A model generated the notes under the pieces. The model did no database searches. It had not been told where the DNA came from and saw only the letters and a list, made by a program, of their open reading frames with translations. A DNA stretch of 64,000 bases from Planococcus maitriensis (lineage in GTDB: Bacteria > Bacillota > Bacilli > Bacillales_A > Planococcaceae): contig NZ_QLZQ01000001.1 in assembly GCF_003289925.1 (NCBI RefSeq), forward strand, positions 434,001 through 498,000, given 5' to 3'. Positions 1 through 8,358 of this stretch are shown in pieces; position 1 is the stretch's first letter; each line of letters begins with the position of its first letter. The position numbers were made by a program, and so were the translations under genes.

Positions 1-2
1 TC

Positions 3-470
3 GGCCTTGACGCTGTCCGTTATTTCTTTGCGATGCGCTCCGGCGATTCGCATATGGATTTCGATTTGGATTTGGCCGTTTCCCAATCCAACGAAAACCC
101 GGTTTATTATTCCCAGTACGCACATGCGCGCATCTGCTCGATCTTGCGCCAGGCAGCGGAACAGAACTTCACCGCTTCCACTGGACATCTGGAATTGCTG
201 ACACATGAAAAAGAAATCGAAGTCTTGAAGAAAATCGGCGATTTCCCGCAAGTCATCGCAGATGCGGCAAAACTGCGTGCGCCTCACCGCGTCACAACGT
301 ATATTCACGAATTGGCGTCAAGCTTCCACAGTTTCTATAACGCCAATAAAGTGCTCGATGCCAGCAATGAAGAGTTGACGCGTGCACGCCTGGCCTTGAT
401 TGAAGGAGTTAAAACGACACTTGCAAATGCATTGAAGACAGTCGGCGTCCAAGCTCCTGAAAAAATGTAG
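3..470 (+). CDS. argS: Arginyl-tRNA synthetase, C-terminal part (partial at the window start)
   Basis: The frame is already open at base 3 and runs to a TAG at 468-470, giving about 155 residues. It ends a class Ia arginyl-tRNA synthetase, which charges tRNA-Arg with arginine in the cytoplasm. The visible part starts in the catalytic domain's end ([20 protein letters not shown]), then the [18 protein letters not shown] stretch and the helical DALR anticodon-binding domain with its typical [16 protein letters not shown] ending. No intrinsic terminator is visible after it; the cobalamin-operon promoter begins within 25 bases of the stop. The N-terminus lies outside the window. Confidence 0.93.
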   Translation, partial: GLDAVRYFFAMRSGDSHMDFDLDLAVSQSNENPVYYSQYAHARICSILRQAAEQNFTASTGHLELLTHEKEIEVLKKIGDFPQVIADAAKLRAPHRVTTYIHELASSFHSFYNANKVLDASNEELTRARLALIEGVKTTLANALKTVGVQAPEKM

Positions 471-498
471 AAGACAATTAGAACTTTCGGTGTATAAT
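471..498 (+). promoter_or_regulatory. Probable sigma-A promoter of the cobalamin operon
   Basis: A perfect -10 TATAAT lies at 493-498. A weak -35 (AAGACA, 471-476) sits 16 bases upstream, so the -10 carries most of the evidence. Transcription from here would begin shortly before the cobalamin aptamer, as expected for a riboswitch leader. Confidence 0.55.
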
Positions 499-524
499 GG
501 AATCATCAAATCAACTGAATAGCA

Positions 525-712
525 ATCATGAAGGTGCTTATGTCTAAGAACATGAGTTAAAAGGGAAGCCGGTGCGATTCCGGCGCGGTCCCGCCACTGT
601 ATGTGAGAGCGAACTGCAAATTGTCACTGGGAATATCCCGGGAAGGCGCAGCGAGCGATGACCACAAGCCAGGAGACCTGCCTTCATGAACAACGAACCG
701 TAAGCTTGCGAG
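525..712 (+). promoter_or_regulatory. Cobalamin (B12) riboswitch aptamer
   Basis: The conserved core is present: an AAAAGGGAAGCCGGTG-type segment from 559, the CCCGCCACTG block near 589-599, and the B12 box AGCCAGGAGACCTGCC at 667-682 followed by CTTCATG. Aptamers of this class bind adenosylcobalamin and repress transport/synthesis genes when ligand is abundant. It precedes btuF and a complete corrinoid salvage operon, so the context agrees. The exact ends are approximate. A terminator follows 40 bases later, indicating transcriptional control. Confidence 0.95.
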
Positions 713-752
713 GACAGGCCGGACGCGCATGCTCTTTCGCGAACCGTCCTGT

Positions 753-788
753 AAGTCCCCCGCAGTTTCACTGCAGGGGACTTTTTTT
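753..788 (+). terminator. Riboswitch expression-platform terminator
   Basis: An inverted repeat AAGTCCCCcGCAG / CTGCaGGGGACTT with a TTTCA loop is followed by seven Ts. It lies between the cobalamin aptamer and btuF, so ligand-bound RNA should stop here. The antiterminator pairing was not worked out. Confidence 0.9.
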
Positions 789-790
789 AT

Positions 791-1038
791 CGAAAAGCGG
801 AAGTGCCCGTTTAGCTCCGACAGGCATAAGACGATCTGGCGAAGCGGCGCTTTTTGCCGCACAGCCAGAATGGCTTATGACCCGAGGAGCTGGGCACTGG
901 AGTCTAGACAAGAAGAAATGTGGAAGAGGCCGCTTTGCCTCGACAGGCGTAAGACGGATGCCCGAAGTGGCGCTTTCCAGCCGCACAGGGCAGTCGGCTT
1001 ATGACCCGAGCGAGCGCTTGGTAGGCGAAATACAAAAA
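791..1038 (+). repeat. Structured ~122-bp dispersed repeat, two tandem units
   Basis: Unit 1 runs 792-914 and a more diverged unit 2 runs 915-1037; the shared CATAAG/CGTAAG landmark recurs 123 bases apart (824 and 947). Unit 1 folds into a long imperfect hairpin: AGTGCCC 802-808 with GGGCACT 892-898, AGCTCC 813-818 with GGAGCT 886-891, CATAAG 825-830 with CTTATG 874-879, CTGGC 836-840 with GCCAG 864-868, and GCGGC 844-848 with GCCGC 856-860. Related units occur at 13,009, 43,574 and 45,650. It fills the space between the riboswitch terminator and btuF and would be part of the btuF leader RNA. Short open frames crossing it are not credible genes. Confidence 0.88.
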
Positions 1039-1052
1039 CAGGAGGAAAAAAG

Positions 1053-2030
1053 ATGGGAAACATATGGAAATTTGGGGCGGCTGCAGGGATGGCCGCCATG
1101 GTACTGGCTGGATGCGGCGACGGGGCAGAGCCTGTCGAAGATCAAGATGTAGAAACACCGGCAGAACCGCCGTCGGAAGTAACGGAATCAGAGTTCCCGG
1201 TCACCCTGGTCGATGCCATGGGCGATGAAGTGGCCATTGAAGAAGAGCCGGAATCCTTCGTCTCGATGCTGCCTTCGAATACGGAAATCGCTTATGAACT
1301 AGGCCTTGGGGAAAAGTTGGTCGGTGTTTCCGATTTTGATAATTATCCGGCAGAAGTTGCGGATATCGAAAAGATCGGCGGCCAGGAGTTCAATGTCGAG
1401 AAAATCATCAGCTTGCAGCCAGACCTAGTGCTGGCACATGAGTCGGGAATCGGCACTTGGGCTGATGGGCTTCAGCAATTGCGCGATGCAGGGGTGAACG
1501 TCTTTGTCGTGGATAACGCTGAAACTTTCGAAGAAGTGTATGACACCATTTCGGTCATCGGCCAAGCATCGGGGGCTGTAGAGGAAGCGGATGCCTTGAT
1601 TGAAGAAATGGAAACCCAAGTGGCGGAAATCGAGGAACTCTCGGCGGGTGTGGAAGAGAAGAAATCGGTTTTCGTTGAAGTCGGAAGCGATCCTGAGCTA
1701 TATACCGCAGGAACTGGGACATTCATCGATGAAATGCTGTCGATGATCCAAGCTGAAAACGTGGCAGGAGACCAGCAAGGCTGGGCGAACATGAGCCAGG
1801 AGGCAGTGGTCGCGGCAGATCCGGAAGTCATCATTACCACTGAAGGAACATATATCGAAGACGCTGTCGAAAAGATCAAGGAGCGCAATGGCTATGGGCA
1901 AGTAACTGCGGTTCAGGAAGATGCGGTTTTTGAAGTGGACCCAGATACACTGACCCGTTCAGGCCCACGTTTGACAGAAGGTTTGATGACGATGGCAGAA
2001 CTGATTTATCCGGAGACCTTCGGTGAATAA
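1053..2030 (+). CDS. btuF: Cobalamin ABC transporter substrate-binding lipoprotein
   Basis: A 325-residue extracytoplasmic binding protein that delivers corrinoids to the BtuCD channel. The first 21 residues are a lipoprotein signal ending in a lipobox (LAGC, Cys21), followed by an acidic linker and a TroA/BtuF-type two-lobe fold (SMLPSNTEIAYELGLGEKLVG, VSDFDNYPAEV, GGQEFNVEKIISLQPDLVLA). The ATG has AGGAGG at 1041-1046. It is the first gene after the cobalamin riboswitch and overlaps btuC by 8 bases. The family also contains siderophore binders; the B12 assignment rests on the riboswitch and downstream genes. Confidence 0.93.
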   Translation: MGNIWKFGAAAGMAAMVLAGCGDGAEPVEDQDVETPAEPPSEVTESEFPVTLVDAMGDEVAIEEEPESFVSMLPSNTEIAYELGLGEKLVGVSDFDNYPAEVADIEKIGGQEFNVEKIISLQPDLVLAHESGIGTWADGLQQLRDAGVNVFVVDNAETFEEVYDTISVIGQASGAVEEADALIEEMETQVAEIEELSAGVEEKKSVFVEVGSDPELYTAGTGTFIDEMLSMIQAENVAGDQQGWANMSQEAVVAADPEVIITTEGTYIEDAVEKIKERNGYGQVTAVQEDAVFEVDPDTLTRSGPRLTEGLMTMAELIYPETFGE

Positions 2031-3015
2031 ACCAGCACTCGCCTATCTGGTCTCCTTGATTTTATTGGGCGGGGCAGTGGTGCTCGGAGTGACGGTCGGC
2101 ACGGTGCCGATTTCACCGGCAATCATTTGGAATCCTTCTTTGGACGAAGCGGCAGCGAATATTTTATGGAATATCCGCATGCCGCGCGTGGTTCTTGCAG
2201 GACTGGTCGGTGCGGCACTTGCGATTGCGGGCGCAGCTTTTCAAGGCTTGCTTAAAAACCCGCTCGCTGATCCATATACTCTGGGAGTGTCGTCCGGTGC
2301 CGCTGTCGGTGCCGTGATGACGCTTTTTTTCGGCATCTCCATCCCGTTTCTCGGCCTGTTCACTTTGCCGGTCATCAGCATGATCGGCGCATTGATCACG
2401 ATGCTTACTGTCATGGGCTTTGCACGGCTTGTCGACCGGTCGATGAAGATGGAAACGGTCATTTTGACCGGCATCATCTTCAGTTCATTCCTGGGATCGA
2501 TCATGTCTTTGATGATCGCTTTGACCGGGGAGGAATTGCGGCAGATCATCGGCTGGCTGCTCGGCAGCGTGTCGATGCGCGGCTGGCCTTATGTCCAGAT
2601 GGTGTTGCCGTTTGTGTTAATCGGTTCATTCGTCTTATGGCTTTACCGCCGGGAATTGAACGCGATGCTGTTCGGGGAAGAACGTGCACAGCATCTGGGC
2701 GTGGACGTCAAGCGGAGCAAGATGGCGATTTTGATCGGCGGATCGGTGCTGACCGGCTCGGCGGTTGCCGTATCCGGAACGATCGGCTTTGTCGGCTTGG
2801 TCGTGCCGCACATGACTCGGCTCGTTTGGGGTTCTGACCACCGCCATGTCTTGCCCTTGTCATTCATCAACGGGGCCGCGCTTTTGATCGTCTGCGACCT
2901 GGTGGCGCGGACGATCATTTCACCGACCGAATTGCCGATTGGTGTCATCACCGCGTTTATCGGTGCTCCAGTCTTTGCATTCATCTTTTTCCGCCAGCGC
3001 AGAGGAGGGCTATAA
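2023..3015 (+). CDS. btuC: Cobalamin ABC transporter permease (FecCD family)
   Basis: A 330-residue polytopic membrane protein, the usual length for FecCD/BtuC permeases, with about ten hydrophobic helices. Family marks include RMPRVVLAGLVGAALAIAG near the N-terminus, the GLLKNPLADPYTLGVSSGAA block, and GTIGFVGLVVPHMTRLVWG, the cytoplasmic loop that touches the ATPase. It forms the membrane channel for corrinoid import. The start overlaps the btuF end by 8 bases and its stop abuts the next ATG, so the three genes are translationally coupled. Confidence 0.94.
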   Translation: MNKPALAYLVSLILLGGAVVLGVTVGTVPISPAIIWNPSLDEAAANILWNIRMPRVVLAGLVGAALAIAGAAFQGLLKNPLADPYTLGVSSGAAVGAVMTLFFGISIPFLGLFTLPVISMIGALITMLTVMGFARLVDRSMKMETVILTGIIFSSFLGSIMSLMIALTGEELRQIIGWLLGSVSMRGWPYVQMVLPFVLIGSFVLWLYRRELNAMLFGEERAQHLGVDVKRSKMAILIGGSVLTGSAVAVSGTIGFVGLVVPHMTRLVWGSDHRHVLPLSFINGAALLIVCDLVARTIISPTELPIGVITAFIGAPVFAFIFFRQRRGGL

Positions 3016-4476
3016 ATGTTGCAAATTGAAAACCTGTCAGGCGGCTATGGCGACAAGAAAATCGTCGACCGCATATCATTCGGTGTCGAAAAAGGCCGCA
3101 TGCTCGGCATACTGGGGCCAAACGGCAGCGGCAAATCCACGTTGATGAAATTGATCAGTGGCGTCTTGGAGCCGACCTCCGGCGTTGTCCGGGTCGAGGG
3201 CAGGCCACTCGGCGATTTCCCGGCCAAGGAATTGGCCCGCAAGATGGCGGTATTGCCCCAGCTGCACGCACATGCTTTTTCGCATACTGTCCGTGAAACG
3301 GTTTCTCTCGGCAGGTATCCGCACCAAAGCGGCTGGTTTTCCTCGTGGTCCGCGGAAGATGAAGCGGCAGTCCAGGAAGCGATGAAGCTCATGGACATCA
3401 GCCAGTACGAATCGACATTGCTTGAGGAAATGTCCGGAGGCGAACAGCAGCGCGTCTTTGTGGCACAAGCTTTGGCTCAAAACGCAGCGGTCCTGTTGCT
3501 GGATGAGCCGACCAACCATCTCGACATCAACCACCAGAAAGAATTGCTGGACACCATCAAAAAACAGGCGATTGAAAAAGAATTGACGGTCGTTTCCATT
3601 TTCCATGACATCAATTTGGCATCTATGTATTGCGATGAACTTCTTTTGATGGATGCCGGGCGCGTCGTCCGTAAAGGCGAGCCCCATGAAGTCGTCCGGG
3701 CCCATGATGTCGAGTCGGTCTACCAGACACGTGTCAGCAACCACCCGCATCCTGAGTTGCCGAAACCACAGATCACCTTATTGCCGGGCGTGCGCAGGAA
3801 AACGGCGGGACAGCAAGTAAAAGCCGAAGATTTTCTCGTGACCCCCGAATTCGTCGCTTATCAAAGCCAGCTTCCCCTGAAGACGGTTTCATCGGCTGTC
3901 GTCAATGCGGGGTCCGGCTGGTTCCGCAATTTCCTCAACCGCCGAGTCGATGCCAGCTATAATATCGACAATAGTTTTGAGGAAATGGTCGAGTACATCG
4001 AAGGCAGCGGGTTGAAAGCGACGGATACCGTAGCGATGATGACCGCTGTCCGCACAGAGCATGCCATTGTCCGTGAATACGCAGGCGATTTCGGCAGCAT
4101 CGTCGTCGCAGTGACAGCCGGTGTCGGCAACGGCGTAGATGTATCGCAGGCAGTGGCGCGCGAGCAACGTGTCGGCACCATCAACACGTGGATCATGGTT
4201 AACGGCATGCTGTCGGATGAAGCTTTTATCCAAGCGATGATCACTGCAACTGAAGCGAAAACGAAAGCTTTGCAGCATGAAGAAGTCATCGACCCCTTGA
4301 CCGGCACGATCGCGACCGGCACCTCGACCGATAGCTGCCTGGTCGCCGCGACGCAGCAAGGGGAAGCGCTGCCGTATGCAGGGCCGATCACCGAAGTCGG
4401 GAAGCTGATCGGCACGGGTGTCTTCGAATGTACAGTCGAAGCGATCCAGCTATACCGCGAGGCGAAAAAAGCATGA
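3016..4476 (+). CDS. Fusion of cobalamin ABC ATPase (BtuD) and adenosylcobinamide amidohydrolase (CbiZ)
   Basis: A 486-residue two-domain protein. Residues 1 to about 250 are an ABC ATPase: Walker A GPNGSGKST (34-42), signature MSGGEQQR (139-146), Walker B VLLLDEPT (about 159-166) and an H-loop (IFHDIN). Residues from about 270 to the end match CbiZ: TPEFVAYQSQLPLKTVSSAV, MMTAVRTEHAIVREY, VTAGVGNGVD and GTIATGTSTDSCLVA. CbiZ cleaves adenosylcobinamide to cobyric acid, letting cells remodel imported incomplete corrinoids. The fusion physically couples import energy and remodelling. Similar BtuD-CbiZ fusions are known, from memory, in Bacillus halodurans. It overlaps cbiB by 4 bases (ATGA). Confidence 0.93.
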   Translation: MLQIENLSGGYGDKKIVDRISFGVEKGRMLGILGPNGSGKSTLMKLISGVLEPTSGVVRVEGRPLGDFPAKELARKMAVLPQLHAHAFSHTVRETVSLGRYPHQSGWFSSWSAEDEAAVQEAMKLMDISQYESTLLEEMSGGEQQRVFVAQALAQNAAVLLLDEPTNHLDINHQKELLDTIKKQAIEKELTVVSIFHDINLASMYCDELLLMDAGRVVRKGEPHEVVRAHDVESVYQTRVSNHPHPELPKPQITLLPGVRRKTAGQQVKAEDFLVTPEFVAYQSQLPLKTVSSAVVNAGSGWFRNFLNRRVDASYNIDNSFEEMVEYIEGSGLKATDTVAMMTAVRTEHAIVREYAGDFGSIVVAVTAGVGNGVDVSQAVAREQRVGTINTWIMVNGMLSDEAFIQAMITATEAKTKALQHEEVIDPLTGTIATGTSTDSCLVAATQQGEALPYAGPITEVGKLIGTGVFECTVEAIQLYREAKKA

Positions 4477-5426
4477 TCCACCATGTGCTGGCAATCGGCC
4501 TCGGCGTATTGCTCGATCGCCTGCTCGGGGATCCGCCGGCGTGGCCGCACCCTGTCCGCTGGATCGGTTCATTGATCAATTGGCTGAAGAGCCGCCTGAA
4601 CGTTCCGCAATATGCTTTTCGCAACGGCTTTATCATGCTTTTGATTGTCGTGGCGATTGTCGCTTCAGCTGCCATTGCTGCCGTGGCTGTTGCCTATTCA
4701 TTCAATCCGGTGGTCGGGATTTTAGCAGAAGCCTTGCTGATCGCTTCCGGCTTGTCGCAGAAAAGCTTGAAACAGGCAGCGGAAGATGTCTACACGCCAC
4801 TTGTCCAAGGTGATTTTGCGCTTGCCCGCCACAAGCTGTCATGGATTGTCGGGCGCGATACGGAAGCTTTAGGGGAAAGCGAGATCACCCGCGGCGTCGT
4901 CGAAACGGTTTCCGAAAATACAAGCGATGGCATTACCGCCCCGATGTTTTGGGCGCTATTGTTCGGCGCGCCTGGGTTATGGATCTACAAAGCGGTCAAT
5001 ACGTGCGATTCGATGGTCGGCTATAAAAATGAAGAATTCCATGATTTCGGTTTTGCTTCCGCAAAATTCGATGACGTGTTGAATTATGTGCCGAGCCGTA
5101 TGACCGGCTTGTTGATCGTGTTATTCACTCGAAATGAAAGCTGCATGCCGTTGAAACAACGCCTGTCGATCTGGCTGCGCGATGCCAGGAAACATCCGAG
5201 CCCGAACAGCGGCTGGCTGGAAGCGGCAACGGCCGTGCAGTTGGGCATCGAGCTTGGGGGCGTGAACTCCTATGGTGGCGTCCGGTCGATCCGCGCTAAA
5301 ATGGGCGAGCCATTGTCCAAACTCGAAGCAAGACATATCAGAAGCGCAGTGAAGCAAATGAATATTGCCGCAATCAGTTTTTTCGCGCTGATTGCACTAG
5401 GGGGAGTCCTGCTTGAAATTGCCTGA
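4473..5426 (+). CDS. cbiB: Adenosylcobinamide-phosphate synthase CbiB
   Basis: A 317-residue integral membrane enzyme joining adenosylcobyric acid to (R)-1-amino-2-propanol phosphate. Recognisable features are LDRLLGDPPAWPHPVRWIG near the N-terminus, LSWIVGRDTEALGESEI, VSENTSDGITAPMFWALL, ANTCDSMVGYKN-like NTCDSMVGYKNE, and a C-terminal GWLEAATAVQLGIELGG. The ATG at 4473 overlaps the previous stop (ATGA); an upstream ATG at 4428 in the same frame has no ribosome site and would lie inside cbiZ. It accepts the product of CbiZ next door. Confidence 0.95.
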   Translation: MIHHVLAIGLGVLLDRLLGDPPAWPHPVRWIGSLINWLKSRLNVPQYAFRNGFIMLLIVVAIVASAAIAAVAVAYSFNPVVGILAEALLIASGLSQKSLKQAAEDVYTPLVQGDFALARHKLSWIVGRDTEALGESEITRGVVETVSENTSDGITAPMFWALLFGAPGLWIYKAVNTCDSMVGYKNEEFHDFGFASAKFDDVLNYVPSRMTGLLIVLFTRNESCMPLKQRLSIWLRDARKHPSPNSGWLEAATAVQLGIELGGVNSYGGVRSIRAKMGEPLSKLEARHIRSAVKQMNIAAISFFALIALGGVLLEIA

Positions 5427-6489
5427 ACACGGAGCCAACCCGCACCGCCTATACGAACAAGCGGGGCATAAGCAGCCTTCGGAAGTGATCGATTTCAGTG
5501 AAAATGTCCATCCATTCGGCCCGCCCGTTTTTTTGAAAGACCGATGGGGCGACTTTTTCGGTTTGATCAGTTCATACCCGGACCCGCAAGCAGAACCGTT
5601 CCGTTCAGCGGCTGCCGAATACCACGGCGTCGAAAAAGAACAAGTTGCTGCTGGAAACGGCGCAGCGGAAATCTTCACCTGGCTTGCAAAGCGTTACCGG
5701 GGGAAACGGGTGGTCTTGGTGGAACCAGCATTTTCGGAATATCGGAGCACTTTGGAATCTCAAGGTATCCATATATTGGAAATTAATTTAAAACCTGAAC
5801 ATGCTTGGCAATTGCAGCTGGAAGACGTAAAAAAACAGGTGGCAAATTGCGATGCATTGTATATATGCAATCCGCATAATCCAACCGGGCGCTTGCTGGA
5901 TTTGACGGAAATCGAAGAAATCGCAACGTTGTGCAAAGGAAAGTGTGAGCTGGTCATCGATGAAGCGTTTATCGATTTTATCGGGGAACATGCATCGTTC
6001 ATTCCGCTTTTGAAACGGTATCCGCATGTGATTGTCGTCCGTTCGATGACCAAAATGTATGCGCTAGCGGGTCTCCGGCTCGGCTACGTCGTTTCCGGAT
6101 CCAGTATCATACAGGAATTGACAGGCGCGGCAGCCCATTGGAATGTCAATGGTTTGGCGGCGGCAGCCGGGGCACGGTGCTTTCCGGAAGAGGCGTACCG
6201 TGCACAGGTTATCGGGACAGCCGCAAGTGAACGCACAAAAATGGAAGCTTACCTGGAGGCGATGGGCTGCCCGTTCGTGCCTTCAGCCGCCAACTTCCTA
6301 TGTTTTCAATTGCCTGATCCGGAGCGTTCGGAGCAGTTTTTCCGTGCGATGCTGGAAGCAGGGATCGTCTTGCGCCATACCTATTCATTCAAAGGGATGG
6401 ATGGCGAATGGTTCCGCATCGGCATCAAAAACGCATCGGCGATGGAACGCCTGAGAAAGGAGATGCATCGATGGTTCCAGGACAATTAA
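5413..6489 (+). CDS. cobD: L-threonine-O-3-phosphate decarboxylase-like PLP enzyme
   Basis: A 358-residue class I/II aminotransferase-fold protein. It begins MKLPEHGANPHRLYEQAG and has the VIDFSENVHPFGPP segment typical of CobD/HisC proteins, an NPHNPTGRL motif, and the SMTKMYALAGLRLGY segment whose Lys214 should hold pyridoxal phosphate. CobD makes aminopropanol phosphate for the CbiB step. HisC is the close alternative, but the position between cbiB and cobU decides for CobD. The start is TTG at 5413, after GGGGGAG and inside the end of cbiB. No PduX/BluE-type threonine kinase, the expected source of its substrate, is seen in this window. Confidence 0.88.
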   Translation: MKLPEHGANPHRLYEQAGHKQPSEVIDFSENVHPFGPPVFLKDRWGDFFGLISSYPDPQAEPFRSAAAEYHGVEKEQVAAGNGAAEIFTWLAKRYRGKRVVLVEPAFSEYRSTLESQGIHILEINLKPEHAWQLQLEDVKKQVANCDALYICNPHNPTGRLLDLTEIEEIATLCKGKCELVIDEAFIDFIGEHASFIPLLKRYPHVIVVRSMTKMYALAGLRLGYVVSGSSIIQELTGAAAHWNVNGLAAAAGARCFPEEAYRAQVIGTAASERTKMEAYLEAMGCPFVPSAANFLCFQLPDPERSEQFFRAMLEAGIVLRHTYSFKGMDGEWFRIGIKNASAMERLRKEMHRWFQDN

Positions 6490-7019
6490 CGTTCATATCG
6501 GGAGGCGTGCGCAGCGGTAAAAGCGCATACGCTGAAACGCTTGTCCGGGGAGCGCAAGGTAAACGAAATGTATACATTGCCAGCGGTGTCGCCCGTGACA
6601 GGGAGATGGCCGAACGCATCGCGCGACACCGCAAGGACCGTGCCCAAGACGGCTGGTGGACAATCGAACAGCCTCAGCAATTATCCGAGGCCTTGCCGCT
6701 TATCCGGAAAAATGACGCGGTGTTATGGGATTGTGTCACGACCTGGCTTGCGAATGAATTATACGAAGGATTTGAGCAAGGCAGTTTATGCGCAGATACG
6801 CCCGGCTGCATGGAGCGGAAATGGCAGGAACTAAAAACCGCCATCGATTCGATCCGTATGAAAGCTGTTTATGTTGCAGTCGTTTCTAATGAATTGTTGG
6901 ATGAACCGCTTGTCGACCAGACTTATCAGGAGTGGCTCGGAAAGATTCATCAATGGCTCGCAAGCAGCGCGGATGAAGCGATCGAAATGGAAAATGGCCT
7001 TGCCATTCGAAGGAAGTGA
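6471..7019 (+). CDS. cobU: Adenosylcobinamide kinase / adenosylcobinamide-phosphate guanylyltransferase
   Basis: A 182-residue nucleotide-loop enzyme that activates adenosylcobinamide phosphate with GTP to AdoCbi-GDP. The P-loop GGVRSGKSAYAE (residues 11-22) is intact, the RHRKDR segment around residue 53 supplies the His expected to carry GMP, and VLWDCVTTWLANELY plus VVSNELLDEPLVDQTYQEWLG follow the family. The ATG at 6471 has AAGGAG upstream and lies within the end of cobD. A second, degenerate CobU-like gene lies at 8310. Confidence 0.93.
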   Translation: MVPGQLTFISGGVRSGKSAYAETLVRGAQGKRNVYIASGVARDREMAERIARHRKDRAQDGWWTIEQPQQLSEALPLIRKNDAVLWDCVTTWLANELYEGFEQGSLCADTPGCMERKWQELKTAIDSIRMKAVYVAVVSNELLDEPLVDQTYQEWLGKIHQWLASSADEAIEMENGLAIRRK

Positions 7020-7024
7020 AGGTG

Positions 7025-7801
7025 ATGCGGATGGCGAATCGGGCGCTTGGGGGATTGCTGCTCGCATTCCAATTCTTTTCCTCCATTCCGGTACATAAAG
7101 AGATTGATGTAAAAAAGCCTCAAGTGACGGCAATGTACAGCTTATTGCCTGTAGTCGGGGTGCTGATGGGGGCAATCACTTCAGCCATGATCTGGTTTTT
7201 ACAGGACGCGACAGATATTGGCCCCTTATTGATTGCGTTTCTGGCCGCCTCAACGCTATGGGCGATGACAGGGGGCTTGCACCTGGACGGGCTGGCGGAC
7301 ACCGGTGACGCTTATTTTTCATACCAGGACAAAGACAAGCGCCTGGAAATCATGGGAGACCCGCGCATTGGCGCATTCGGGGCGATGGTGCTGATCTTTG
7401 CGATTGCCGGGAAGATCATCGTGCTTGCGGAACTGATTCCGTCTGTTTCACTGATTGCCCTCGCTGCGGTGCCGGCCGCCAGCCGGATCGGGCTGTCCAT
7501 ATTGTCAGTTGCGGCAAAGCCGGCAAAGACAGAAGGGCTCGCGGCTTATTTCCAGCGCCAGATCGACGGCAAGACGATAGTGCCAGCAATGTTCGGTTGG
7601 TCGCTGGTGGTGCTTGCCACCTTATTTATATTCTGTGGATGGGCAGTGGCGCTCGCCTTTTTTGCTGTTGTGGCCTTTGCGACAGTTGCGTATAAAAAAT
7701 GGTGCGACAAGAATTTCGGCGGTGTTACGGGCGATTTGCTCGGGGCATACGCAGAAGGAATGGAGCTGTTGTTATGGGGAACGCTTTTGTTCTTCGCCTG
7801 A
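7025..7801 (+). CDS. cobS: Adenosylcobinamide-GDP ribazoletransferase (cobalamin synthase)
   Basis: A roughly 258-residue membrane enzyme that joins AdoCbi-GDP to alpha-ribazole (phosphate), the last assembly step. Motifs include LLAFQFFSSIPV, the metal-binding TGGLHLDGLADTGDAYF segment, DKRLEIMGDPRIGAFG, PAASRIG and FGGVTGDLLGA; the rest is transmembrane. Several starts are possible: GTG 7016 overlapping the cobU stop, ATG 7025 (AGGAAG 8 bases upstream) or ATG 7031; 7025 fits the ribosome site best. It overlaps cobC by 28 bases. Confidence 0.93.
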   Translation: MRMANRALGGLLLAFQFFSSIPVHKEIDVKKPQVTAMYSLLPVVGVLMGAITSAMIWFLQDATDIGPLLIAFLAASTLWAMTGGLHLDGLADTGDAYFSYQDKDKRLEIMGDPRIGAFGAMVLIFAIAGKIIVLAELIPSVSLIALAAVPAASRIGLSILSVAAKPAKTEGLAAYFQRQIDGKTIVPAMFGWSLVVLATLFIFCGWAVALAFFAVVAFATVAYKKWCDKNFGGVTGDLLGAYAEGMELLLWGTLLFFA

Positions 7802-8358
7802 TCCGCCACGCGCCGACCGCCGGGAATGTGCGGAGGGCGTATATCGGCTGGACCGATGAACCAATTTTGCCGTTCGAAGCAAAAGCGGATCGTAACGTCC
7901 GTCTCGTGTGGGGCAGCGATTTGCTGCGCTGCAGTCAAACGGCGCATATTCTGTTTCCGGATGCCCGTTATGTGGCCAATGCCGATTTGCGGGAATTGAA
8001 TTTCGGGGATTGGGAAAATATGACGTATGCCGATTTGCGTTCCAATCAACACTACCGCAATTGGATCGATGACCCTAAGGCGGTACAGCCCCCGCACGGG
8101 GAAAGTTTACAGCAACTGGCTGAACGGGTGGACCGGGCAATAGAAACTCTTCTCGAAACAGGGGATTTTACGCTCGTCACTCACGGCGGGCCGATCCGCT
8201 ATCTTCTGTCCAAAGCAAACGGGCAGCCATTCTTTTCACAGCAAGCAGCACATGGGATTTGCTATACCGTCACATGGGCGGGCAAGTCGGCGTATAAGGA
8301 GGGCCATCCATGCACATCGTATTCGGCGGAGCCTTTAACGGCAAACGAAAGTATGTAA
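7774..8358 (+). CDS. cobC: Alpha-ribazole phosphatase (histidine phosphatase family)
   Basis: A 194-residue phosphoglycerate-mutase-type phosphatase. The nucleophile motif is RLIRHAPTAGN (His12; RHA instead of the common RHG), with RELNFGDWENM and a second catalytic His in LVTHGGPIRYLL. CobC removes the 5' phosphate from alpha-ribazole phosphate or from adenosylcobalamin phosphate. The ATG at 7774 lies inside the end of cobS with GGAG upstream; an earlier in-frame ATG at 7699 would add residues that overlap cobS and have no family match. The family is broad, so the specificity is inferred from context. Confidence 0.87.
   Translation: MGNAFVLRLIRHAPTAGNVRRAYIGWTDEPILPFEAKADRNVRLVWGSDLLRCSQTAHILFPDARYVANADLRELNFGDWENMTYADLRSNQHYRNWIDDPKAVQPPHGESLQQLAERVDRAIETLLETGDFTLVTHGGPIRYLLSKANGQPFFSQQAAHGICYTVTWAGKSAYKEGHPCTSYSAEPLTANESM

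Noticed and set aside
658..1158. Several short open frames across the B12 riboswitch and repeat units
   Set aside because: They cross the aptamer, terminator and hairpin stems, in both strands, and simply reflect repeat sequence.
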